A stretch of DNA of 33,831 bases from Flavobacteriales bacterium (GTDB taxonomy: Bacteria > Bacteroidota > Bacteroidia > Flavobacteriales_F > PHOS-HE28), in NCBI GenBank assembly GCA_016788295.1, contig JAEUSY010000054.1, positions 1-33,831 of the forward strand. The letters are read 5' to 3'. Below are positions 23,539-31,439 of the stretch, in pieces (position 1 is the first letter of the stretch; the number at the start of each line of letters is the position of its first letter). A model generated the notes under the pieces. That model saw only the letters and a list, made by a program, of their open reading frames with translations, was not told where the DNA came from and did no database searches. The position numbers and the translations under genes were made by a program.

Positions 23539-24291
23539 TTACTCGCCTTTCCAGTTCCCCGCCGTGGAGGCCTTCTCCAAGCTGCCCACCATCAGCGTAT
23601 CCGTGCCGGGGAACGGCTGGGGGTCCTTTGCAATGAACACAGGCACATTGCGTCCGCTGGAGCTGATGGCGCCGTTGCGCAGGATGAACGGCTTGCCCGA
23701 GGTGGGCACCGTGGTGAACTTGTCCGCGTCGAAGGGATACACACGACCTTCCGCTGCCTTCGCCGTACGGAACAACGAATCCAGCGCGGGGGCCATGATC
23801 GTGTCGCGCACGATGATCTTCAATGCAAGGGCTTCCTTTTCGGTGAGCGTGTCGGGCACCTGGCCGATGGACCGTACCATGGGGATGCTGCCGTTCTTCA
23901 CGAAATCGCGCAGCACTTCGAGGTTGCCGGTGAAGGCACCGGTTGCCTGGCGGTAACCGATCTCGGCCGTGCGGATGTCCTTCAGGGCCTGGATCACAAG
24001 GCTGTCGTTCTTCTTGCGCTTCTCCTCGTTCTCCAGCACTTCGGCGATTGAGCGGTAGTTGCGGTAGCCCAGGAACAAGGCCACCACTGCGGATACCAGT
24101 CCGATGGCCAGTCCGGTGGAGCGACTGATGATGCCCATTTGGAGCAACAGGGCCACAACTCCGGCGAACAGGGCCAGTCCGGCGCCGAGCATCACCCAGG
24201 TGTTCTGGCCTTGCATGCCGCCTACCACCAGCAGTGCACCACCGAGCAGGATCAGGGCCAGTGGGAAGATGTAATTGGTCAGGTTCTTCAT
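23539..24291 (-). CDS. Uncharacterised Bacteroidota membrane protein
   Basis: From ATG 24291 this 250-residue protein begins with three hydrophobic segments (residues 8-25, 32-52, about 57-76). A charged coiled-coil-like stretch follows (YRSIAEVLENEEKRKKNDSL) and then a soluble domain with ALKDIRTAEIGYRQATGAFT, IPMVRSIGQVPDTLTE and a beta-rich end. The DIRTAE...YR...G.FT pattern occurs in conserved hypothetical proteins of Bacteroidota, and to my eye it recalls pilin-like processing neighbours, but I cannot assign a function. It is the first gene of the operon with DUF3822, rsmD, coaD and the TlpA-like gene. The long open frame upstream of 24291 is antisense to the helicase gene. Confidence 0.72.
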   Translation of the reverse strand: MKNLTNYIFPLALILLGGALLVVGGMQGQNTWVMLGAGLALFAGVVALLLQMGIISRSTGLAIGLVSAVVALFLGYRNYRSIAEVLENEEKRKKNDSLVIQALKDIRTAEIGYRQATGAFTGNLEVLRDFVKNGSIPMVRSIGQVPDTLTEKEALALKIIVRDTIMAPALDSLFRTAKAAEGRVYPFDADKFTTVPTSGKPFILRNGAISSSGRNVPVFIAKDPQPFPGTDTLMVGSLEKASTAGNWKGE

Positions 24292-24324
24292 CGTTCTGAG
24301 GTGCCTTTCGCGTTCCGAGGCGGC

Positions 24325-24332
24325 CAAAAGTA
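24325..24332 (-). promoter_or_regulatory. -7 promoter box for the membrane protein/DUF3822/rsmD/coaD operon
   Basis: The minus strand reads TACTTTTG, an exact TAnnTTTG match, 33 bp upstream of the ATG at 24291. No clear -33 TTG is seen at the expected spacing. The location in a divergent intergenic region and the lack of other boxes support it. Confidence 0.5.
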
Positions 24333-24404
24333 AGAGTAATTTCACCCCTTCATCAGGGCGTTCCCTGCTCCCGTCCGCCCGTTCCCCGATCCCCGCGCCC
24401 TGCC

Positions 24405-25835
24405 ATGTCCTCAGCCGCTGTCGAAAGCCTTGCCGATCGGCTGTTGCAGGCACTTGGGCACCCGCCCACCGAGGGCCAGCGTCGTGCTGCCGATGCCCTG
24501 CACCGCCTGCTGGCCACCGATAGGACGCAGGCCACATTGGTGCTGAAGGGCTATGCGGGAACGGGGAAGACCACTCTGGTAGGGGCCTTGGTGCGGGTGC
24601 TGGCCCAGCAGCGCAGGCGGGTGGTGTTGTTGGCGCCCACCGGCCGTGCGGCCAAGGTGCTGGGTGCCTACGCGCAGGCCTCTGCCAGCACCATCCACAG
24701 GCGCATCTACCGCGTGAGTGCCGATGAGGATGATGGTTGGGCCCGACCGGGACTGTCGCCCAACAAGGATGCCGGGGCCCTCTTCGTGGTGGACGAGGCA
24801 TCGATGATCGGTAGCGGTGGAGGAGAGGGCGGCTTTGGTGATAGGGACCTGCTCCGCGACCTCTTCGAGCACGTGTTCTCCGCACCGGATTGCAAGCTCC
24901 TGCTCATCGGGGACCCCGCACAGTTGCCTCCCGTGGGTGCCGACCACAGTCCTGCGCTCGACGTCAAGGACCTACGTGCCTTGGGCCTTACTGCCGGTGT
25001 GGTGGAGCTCACCGATGTGGTGCGTCAGGCCGAGGCATCGGGTATCCTGGTGAACGCTACGGCATTGCGGGCCACCTTGCAGGAGGAGGAACCCATGCCC
25101 CGGTTCATGAGCGGGTATAAGGATGTGCTGCGGGTGGATGGCTACGACCTGCAGGACGCCTTGGAAACGGCCTATGCCCAGGACGGGGACGACGAGGTGT
25201 GCCTGGTGTGCCGCAGCAACAAACGGGCGTTCGAGTACAGCCAGCAAGTGCGGGCCCGTATCCATGGGTTCGAGGAGGAACTGTGTTCGGGCGACCGGAT
25301 CATGGTGGTGAAGAACAACTATTTCTGGGCCGGTCGCAACGGTAAGGCCGAACTGATCGCCAACGGAGAGCCCATGCTCGTGGACCGTGTGCATGGCGTG
25401 GAGGAGCGCTTCGGCCTGCGCTTCGCCGACATCACAGCGCGCTGGTGGAACGGCCTGGAAGAACGCGAACTGGAGGTGAAGGTGATGCTCGATGTGTTGG
25501 CGGCCCCATCGCCCGCATTGCCGGCACCGCAACAGCGCCTCCTTCAACAATCGGTCATGGCCACGTTCCCGGTCTCATCAAAAGGGCAGCTCTACCGCAT
25601 GCTGCGCGAGGACCCCTACGCGAACGCGTTGCAGGTGAAGTACGGTTATGCGGTTACCGCGCACAAGGCCCAAGGCGGCCAATGGAGCACGGTCTTCGTG
25701 GACCAGGGCTATGTCACCGAGGAGATGATCGACACCGAGTATGTGCGCTGGTTGTACACTGCTGTTACACGCGCCACGCAGCGTTTGTACCTCCTTAATT
25801 TCCACCCGCGCTTTTGGGGCGAAGGGGAGGAGTGA
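24405..25835 (+). CDS. RecD-like ATP-dependent DNA helicase (superfamily 1)
   Basis: This 476-residue SF1B helicase has a short N-terminal region and then Walker A GYAGTGKTT (49-57), motif Ia APTGRAAKVL, Walker B VVDEAS (128-133), motif III LIGDPAQLPPVG, and the C-terminal UvrD-like motifs TAHKAQGGQW and YTAVTRA. It is shorter than RecD2, lacking the long N-terminal helix-hairpin-helix region, and resembles the stand-alone RecD-like or exonuclease V alpha-type ATPases common in Bacteroidota. It presumably unwinds DNA 5' to 3' in repair. It is divergent from the rsmD operon. Its stop abuts the PPTase stop, forming TGATCA across 25833-25838. Confidence 0.9.
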   Translation: MSSAAVESLADRLLQALGHPPTEGQRRAADALHRLLATDRTQATLVLKGYAGTGKTTLVGALVRVLAQQRRRVVLLAPTGRAAKVLGAYAQASASTIHRRIYRVSADEDDGWARPGLSPNKDAGALFVVDEASMIGSGGGEGGFGDRDLLRDLFEHVFSAPDCKLLLIGDPAQLPPVGADHSPALDVKDLRALGLTAGVVELTDVVRQAEASGILVNATALRATLQEEEPMPRFMSGYKDVLRVDGYDLQDALETAYAQDGDDEVCLVCRSNKRAFEYSQQVRARIHGFEEELCSGDRIMVVKNNYFWAGRNGKAELIANGEPMLVDRVHGVEERFGLRFADITARWWNGLEERELEVKVMLDVLAAPSPALPAPQQRLLQQSVMATFPVSSKGQLYRMLREDPYANALQVKYGYAVTAHKAQGGQWSTVFVDQGYVTEEMIDTEYVRWLYTAVTRATQRLYLLNFHPRFWGEGEE

Positions 25836-26597
25836 TCACGCTCCGTAGTTCAGCGGGAGGAAAACGACCCCGGTGGGCGGGGCGGAGGTGGCCAGGCTGA
25901 TGATGTGGTCGGTGCCGAGGCTCCACGTGCGCACATGGTAGCTGTCCGAGGCCATGCGCTTGAATTCGTCGTGCGCCAGTTCCACGGTCTGTTCGGGAGC
26001 GTTCACGCGCAGCACTTTCAGGTCGTCCATGATGCCTACGCCGCTGGCCTTCAACACGGCCTCCTTACGCGTCCAGAGCTCAAGGAAGCGTCGCTTTGGT
26101 TCCGGTGTTTCGCGGATGTCGGCCACCTCCTCCGATGTGAAATAGTGTTCGCCAACGGCCATGTGGTCCACACTACGCGCCATGGTCTCCACGTCAACCC
26201 CCAGCTCCGCACCTTCGCTCAATGCGATCAGGATGGCATCCTTGGTGTCACTGAAGTTGAAGTGGAGCCGCGTTTCCGCGATGTAGGGCTTGCCGTGCGG
26301 TCCGCGGGCAAATCGGATCGCTTCAGGGGATAGGTCCAACCGCTGACCAAGGACATGCCGCAGCAGCCCATGCCCGATAATGAAACGGTGCCGATCGTGA
26401 TCGAACCGGAACCGCTCGGCACGCGCCAGTTCCTCTGCGTCCAGCAGGCCGAGCAGACGGTCCACGTGTTCTTCGTGTGCGCGCAGCTCCGTGAACCACA
26501 AGTGTACATGGTCCGGCCGCACAAGCCTTGTGGCAGCAGTAGGCCATTGAGCAAGCTCGGTATCGCCGCAGTACAAGGTCAAGCTCCGCCCTTCCAT
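25836..26597 (-). CDS. 4'-phosphopantetheinyl transferase, Sfp type
   Basis: From ATG 26597 this is 253 residues; a TTG at 26618 would add seven. It has two tandem halves. The metal and CoA motifs are GVDVE (133-137) and WTRKEAVLKASG (175-186, with Glu179 and Lys183). The usual CoA-contacting SHS/SHT motif is altered to FNFSDTKD (Asp118 in place of His). The enzyme moves phosphopantetheine from CoA to the serine of carrier proteins. It is the last gene of the biosynthetic series, after the free-standing thioesterase, and is the obvious activator of the ACP and T domains encoded upstream. Confidence 0.9.
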   Translation of the reverse strand: MEGRSLTLYCGDTELAQWPTAATRLVRPDHVHLWFTELRAHEEHVDRLLGLLDAEELARAERFRFDHDRHRFIIGHGLLRHVLGQRLDLSPEAIRFARGPHGKPYIAETRLHFNFSDTKDAILIALSEGAELGVDVETMARSVDHMAVGEHYFTSEEVADIRETPEPKRRFLELWTRKEAVLKASGVGIMDDLKVLRVNAPEQTVELAHDEFKRMASDSYHVRTWSLGTDHIISLATSAPPTGVVFLPLNYGA

Positions 26598-26618
26598 CGG
26601 GCTGCGAAGTAAGGACAA

Positions 26619-27359
26619 CTAAGAGGTGGTCGCAATGCGCGCCAACCGTTCTTCGATCCGTGCGGCCAGTTCGGCCACGTGCGGTTCCTTGATCACGGAG
26701 TAATGATCGCCCGGCACGCGCTGTATATCCAACAGTTGCTTGGACAGCGTGGTCCAGCCAAGATCATCCGGGCCCCAGGCGTCCTTCGCCTTCAGGATGA
26801 GCATAGGGCCTTCATATCGCTGTGGCTTGTACGAGCGAATGGCGTTGTCATAAATGCCAATGATGTGATGATGATGGATCTTGGGCGGCATTCGTCGATC
26901 CATGCGGATGAAGGGTGCCGATGCTTTGAGCATCAATCCGTGCTTCAGGTTCGATCGCCAGTCGTGGTCACTGTCCAAGGCCTGCACATGCAGGTCCGGC
27001 GCGTAGGCGTCGATGAGCACCAGCAGTTTCACCTCGTGGCCTTGTGCTCGCAGTTGTTGCGCCATCTCGAACGCAATGATGCCACCGAAGGAATAGCCAC
27101 ACAGCACAATTTCCCCCTCGGCTCTGGCGGACCGCAGTTCATTCAGGTAGTGTTCCGCAATGTCCTCCACACGTTGCAGCGGAAGCTTCTTTTTATCCTT
27201 GCCCTGATGGATGAACGTGAAGAACGGTCGGTCGGGATCAAGGTGCTTCGGAAGCAGTTCGTTCGCTTCATCACCATGCACGCACACCACCGCAGGTCCT
27301 TTGCCCTCCGGCCGCAAGGGGCGGAGGTTCTTCCAACGGGAGCTGATTATTCGCGGCAT
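26619..27359 (-). CDS. Free-standing thioesterase (alpha/beta-hydrolase), paralogue of the NRPS TE domain
   Basis: This 246-residue protein is an NRPS/PKS-type thioesterase with catalytic Ser90 (CGYSFGG), Asp117 (VLIDAYAP) and His219 (PGDHYSVI). It aligns along its whole length with residues about 1080-1310 of the neighbouring NRPS, sharing the uncommon CVHGDEA opening and the RPxG lead-in, so the two arose by duplication. It may edit mis-loaded carrier proteins (type II TE role) or perform a second release step. No carrier domain is attached. It starts 105 bp after the NRPS stop; that gap holds nothing recognisable. The ATG at 27359 fits the alignment. Confidence 0.88.
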   Translation of the reverse strand: MPRIISSRWKNLRPLRPEGKGPAVVCVHGDEANELLPKHLDPDRPFFTFIHQGKDKKKLPLQRVEDIAEHYLNELRSARAEGEIVLCGYSFGGIIAFEMAQQLRAQGHEVKLLVLIDAYAPDLHVQALDSDHDWRSNLKHGLMLKASAPFIRMDRRMPPKIHHHHIIGIYDNAIRSYKPQRYEGPMLILKAKDAWGPDDLGWTTLSKQLLDIQRVPGDHYSVIKEPHVAELAARIEERLARIATTS

Positions 27360-27464
27360 ACGGAATAGCGGTGCAAGCTATCCGGGTGCGCTGAAGCGGT
27401 GAATGTGGTGTCGACAGAAGGGCGAAGACCATCGACCAACCGCACTGGATGAACGAAGTTGGCC

Positions 27465-30400
27465 TCAGTGGCTCACGGCCTCAGCCTTCCCCACGGTGCT
27501 TCGGATACACTCCGAAAGTTCACGGGCTAAGGCTTGTACCTGCGGCTCTTCGATCATGGTATAGTGGTCGCCGGGCAGTACGCGGATATCGGCACCGTTC
27601 GTGGCCAGTTCGTTCCAGCCCATCTCGTTCGGCCCCCACGAATGTTCGGCCTTGAACACGGCCAACTTGCCTTTATAGGGCTTCGGCGTGTAGGCCATCG
27701 CGGCGCGGTCGTAGGTATCGATGATGTGGAAGTTCCGCAGGCGAGTGGGCACCGTGCCCCCATTGCGCAGGTATTGCGAAACGAGGCCGCGCATGATGCG
27801 TTTCTTCAGCGGGTCGTAGAACTTAAGATCGCTCTCGATGGCTTTACCATGCATGGCCGGTGCATAGGTGTCGAACACCACCACCAAGGGAACCTCGTCG
27901 CCCATGGCGGTTAGTTGTTGCGCCATTTCGTAGGCCACAATGCCACCGAACGAATAGCCGCAGAGCAGGTAGGGCCCCACAGGCCGCGCTTGCTTCAGTT
28001 CAGCGATGAAGTGCTTGGCGATGGATTCCACGGACGTGTAGCGGATCTCCTTGCCATCCTCGCCCTGGTGGAAGAAGGCATAGAACGGCGTGTCTGCGTC
28101 GAGGTACTTGGGCAGCGAGTGGCTGGCCTCATCGCCATGCACGCAGAACAGGGGGATGGAATTCCCGGTCGGACGGATGGCCGAGAGGTTCTGCCAGTTC
28201 TGGTCGGGTGCGTCGCCATGGAGCAACGCTGCGAACTGCGCAATGGTGGGTGCCTCGAAAAGGGCCTTCAACGGCAACGCCTTCTCGAACCGTTGTTCGA
28301 TCTGGGCGAGCATTTGGATACCCATGATGGAGTGCCCGCCAAGGTCGAAGAAGTCGTCGTGGATACCGATGTCGGCAACACCCAATGCCTTGGACCAGAT
28401 CTCCGCAAGTCCGACCTCTTCGGTGTTGCGCGGGGCCACGAACTGGGCGCGCATTTGGGCGCTGCGAAGCTCGGGCTTGGGCAGCAGTTTCTTATCCACC
28501 TTGCCGTTCGGGTTCAGCGGGAACGAAGGCAGGGCCACGAAGAACGAAGGCATCATGAATGAAGGGAGCGCCGATGCCAGATGTTTCCGCACGCCTTCCA
28601 GGAACTGTTCGCTCTGTGCGGTATCGCTTGTCGGGTCGAACCCGTCTGGCACCACATAGGCCACCAACTGTTGATCGCCGGGCATGTCGCGGCGAACCAT
28701 CACCAGTCGGTCGCGCACCCCGCTGTAACCGCTGATCGCGTTCTCGATCTCACCCAGCTCGATGCGGAAGCCGCGCACCTTCACCTGGTCGTCGGCACGC
28801 CCCATGAACTCCAGCGTTCCGTCGGGCAGCCATTTCACCAGGTCGCCGCTTCGGTACATGCGAGCGTTGCCCCCCTTGAACGGGTCGGGCAGGAAACGCT
28901 CCTTGTTCAGGTCGGGACGTTCCCAATAGCCCAATGCAACGCCATCGCCGCCGCAATACAGTTCACCTTTCACACCTACCGGAACAGGCTTTTGTTGCTC
29001 GTCCAGCACGTAGAGGAAGGTGTTGTTGATGGGCTTGCCGATGGGCACCTGTTTGCCGATGTCATCCGCCGTATTGATCGGATGGAAACAGCTGAAGGTG
29101 GTGTTCTCCGTGGGGCCGTAGATATTGTTGAGCACGCCGGGTCCGAGCACGCTGAGCGCCTTGCGGATGTGCGGAAGGCTCATCACCTCACCACCGGTCA
29201 GAATGCACTTCAGGCCCTTCAGGCGGTCCACGTGTTCATCCACCAGAACATTGAAAAGGCCCGTAGTGATGAACATGATGTTCACGCCATAGCGTTCAAT
29301 GGTCTCGGTCACTTCGGCCAGTGTCGGTTTGGACTGCGGTTGCAGCACCAGTCGACCACCGTTCAACAAGGCTCCCCACAGCTCGAACGTGCTGGCATCG
29401 AAGGACACGTTGCTCAGTTGTGTGATCACAGCGTCCGGTCCGAAGGGCGCGTAGTTCTGGTCGCGCACCAATCGTACAATGCCCCGGTGTGGCACCACCA
29501 CCCCTTTCGGACGACCCGTGCTGCCGCTGGTGTACATGATGTAGGCCGCTGTTTCCGGCCCTTCGATCGGCGCATGGTCAGTGATCTTGGCATTGGGCAT
29601 CTCAGTGCCATCAAGCAGGATCACGCGTGCATTATGCTTAGGCAGGGCCTTTTCCAAGGCCTTTTCGGTCAGTAGCAATTTGGCACGCGTGTCCTCGAAC
29701 AACAGTTGGATGCGTTCGGCGGGATACGTGTGGTCGATGGGAACGAAAGCGGCACCGCAGCGCAGGATCGCGAGCTGTGCTTCCACCAGTCGGAAATTCC
29801 GTTCACTGCATAGCGCTACCAGGTCCCCGGGCTTCACGCCGTTCGCCTTGAGCAGGGCGGTCAGTGCCACAACGCGCTCCTGTAGTTGGGCATAGCTCAC
29901 TTGCTGGTCGCGCTGTACAAGCGCTACGCGGTCGGGACCTTGGGCCACCACTTCGTCGAACAAGGTGTTCACCCCTTTGCTGTGCGGGTATGCAACAGCC
30001 TTGCCTTGCCATTCGGTCGGCACAGGCACCTTCTCGGTTCCCAAAGGCTCGTCGCCAATGAGCTCGACGATCGGTGCGTTCGGATGGCCGATCACCCGCT
30101 TGATCAGTACGATCAGTTGGTCCATCCATCCCCTCACGGTAGCCTCGCTGAAGAGGTCGGTGTTGTAGCTCCACTCGAGCGTCAGGTGTCCTTCGTTGCC
30201 TGTTGCGTTCAGGAACAGCTCGAAGTTCTCGAAGGCGCGCGGGTTGCTGATGAAGCGATGTTGCAGGCCATCGAAGCCAACGCCATCGTCCATGTTCATG
30301 TCGATATTGAATACCACCGGGCAGAGCGGTATGCGGCCCGGCTCGCGCGGTACGTTCAGCTTCCGCAGCAGCGTGCCGAAAGTGTACTTCTGGTTGTCGA

Positions 30401-31430
30401 AGGCATCGAGCACGCCGGTGCGACGGGCCTTCAGGTGCTCGATGAAGGCTTGCTCCTCATCGATGCGGCTGCGCAGGGCGAGCAGGTTCACGCAATGCCC
30501 CACCAGGTGCTTCATGCCCAGGTCGCTCTGGCCGGCGGCGGGCAGGCCCACCACGATGTCGCTGTCGCCGGTGAGCTTGTGCAGCAGCACCTCGAAGGTG
30601 GTCATCAGCGTGGTGACGAAGCTGGCGCCGCTGCGCGTGGCTACTTCCTTCAGGCCGCGCACCAGGTCCTGCGGGAGCAGCAGGTCGAGACGGTTCCCCT
30701 TGTAGGTCTTCTGCTTGGGCCGAGGGCGGTCGGTGGGCAGGTCGAGGCGCGGGATGGATCCTTTGTACAGGTCGAGCCAGTAGCGCTCCACGGTCGCATG
30801 TTCGGGGCTCTTGGCGAAGTCGATCGTCGCCAAGCTGTATTCGCTGAAGGTGCTCGCTTCGGGCAGCTTCGGTGCGCCACCGTTCTTCGCCGCATTGTAC
30901 AGCGCACTGATCTCGGCCATCATGATGCCGAGGCTCCAGCCATCGCACACCACGTGGTGGCCGCACAACCGTAGCAGATGAGCGTCGCTCGCGACCTTGA
31001 TCAGTTGCGCGCGGAAGAGCGGGCCGTTGCGCAGGTCGAAGGGCGTGGTCATGTCCTTCTGTGCGACGGTGTCGAGCTGCTTGGCGCGTTCAACGTCGCT
31101 CAGCGATGACAGGTCGCTGAAGGGCAGTTCGAAGTGCACTTCGTCGGTCACCAGCATGCGCGTGCCGCTGGCATTGAGCGTGGCCCGTAGCGATTCGTGG
31201 CGCTTCACCAGCTCGAGCATCGCACGCTCGATGGCGGCTTGGTCGAGCGTGCCTTTCAGTTCGAGCGAAACGCTCTCATTGTAGGCGCAACTTGCATCAA
31301 CGCCCATCTCGGAGGCGGTGAGCACTTCGCGTTGCGCTTCCGTGGTGGGAATGGCGCGCTCGATGGCCGGCCCGGTGAAGGGGTCGAAATCAACGGCTAC
31401 GAATCGGGGTTCTTGGATGAACTTCTCCAT
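27465..31430 (-). CDS. Single-module nonribosomal peptide synthetase, C-A-T-TE
   Basis: This 1321-residue enzyme has four domains. The condensation domain (about 25-455) has an intact HHVVCDG (158-164). The adenylation domain (about 485-985) has YTSGSTGRPKG (633-643), IYGPTENTTF (770-779), VRGFRIELGE and Lys977. The carrier domain (about 995-1070) has Ser1034 in DLGGHSIMG. The thioesterase (about 1085-1310) has Ser1160, Asp1187 and His1289. Read by eye, the specificity residues are D678 A679 F682 F720 L744 G746 I770 T778 F779 K977, closest to aliphatic (Ile/Val-like) codes as I remember them. It starts 9 bp after the PKS-aminotransferase gene, so its C domain should accept the beta-aminoacyl product of that protein and the TE should release it. 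Confidence 0.93.
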   Translation of the reverse strand: MEKFIQEPRFVAVDFDPFTGPAIERAIPTTEAQREVLTASEMGVDASCAYNESVSLELKGTLDQAAIERAMLELVKRHESLRATLNASGTRMLVTDEVHFELPFSDLSSLSDVERAKQLDTVAQKDMTTPFDLRNGPLFRAQLIKVASDAHLLRLCGHHVVCDGWSLGIMMAEISALYNAAKNGGAPKLPEASTFSEYSLATIDFAKSPEHATVERYWLDLYKGSIPRLDLPTDRPRPKQKTYKGNRLDLLLPQDLVRGLKEVATRSGASFVTTLMTTFEVLLHKLTGDSDIVVGLPAAGQSDLGMKHLVGHCVNLLALRSRIDEEQAFIEHLKARRTGVLDAFDNQKYTFGTLLRKLNVPREPGRIPLCPVVFNIDMNMDDGVGFDGLQHRFISNPRAFENFELFLNATGNEGHLTLEWSYNTDLFSEATVRGWMDQLIVLIKRVIGHPNAPIVELIGDEPLGTEKVPVPTEWQGKAVAYPHSKGVNTLFDEVVAQGPDRVALVQRDQQVSYAQLQERVVALTALLKANGVKPGDLVALCSERNFRLVEAQLAILRCGAAFVPIDHTYPAERIQLLFEDTRAKLLLTEKALEKALPKHNARVILLDGTEMPNAKITDHAPIEGPETAAYIMYTSGSTGRPKGVVVPHRGIVRLVRDQNYAPFGPDAVITQLSNVSFDASTFELWGALLNGGRLVLQPQSKPTLAEVTETIERYGVNIMFITTGLFNVLVDEHVDRLKGLKCILTGGEVMSLPHIRKALSVLGPGVLNNIYGPTENTTFSCFHPINTADDIGKQVPIGKPINNTFLYVLDEQQKPVPVGVKGELYCGGDGVALGYWERPDLNKERFLPDPFKGGNARMYRSGDLVKWLPDGTLEFMGRADDQVKVRGFRIELGEIENAISGYSGVRDRLVMVRRDMPGDQQLVAYVVPDGFDPTSDTAQSEQFLEGVRKHLASALPSFMMPSFFVALPSFPLNPNGKVDKKLLPKPELRSAQMRAQFVAPRNTEEVGLAEIWSKALGVADIGIHDDFFDLGGHSIMGIQMLAQIEQRFEKALPLKALFEAPTIAQFAALLHGDAPDQNWQNLSAIRPTGNSIPLFCVHGDEASHSLPKYLDADTPFYAFFHQGEDGKEIRYTSVESIAKHFIAELKQARPVGPYLLCGYSFGGIVAYEMAQQLTAMGDEVPLVVVFDTYAPAMHGKAIESDLKFYDPLKKRIMRGLVSQYLRNGGTVPTRLRNFHIIDTYDRAAMAYTPKPYKGKLAVFKAEHSWGPNEMGWNELATNGADIRVLPGDHYTMIEEPQVQALARELSECIRSTVGKAEAVSH

Positions 31431-31439
31431 AATGCTCGA

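Noticed and set aside
24325..24404. Clear promoter for the RecD-like helicase
   Set aside because: No TAnnTTTG-like box was found on the plus strand between 24292 and 24404.
23539..24885. Extending the uncharacterised membrane protein upstream to 24885
   Set aside because: The extra 198 codons lie antisense to the RecD-like helicase and are Pro/Arg/His-rich; the hydrophobic N-terminus at ATG 24291 is the natural start.
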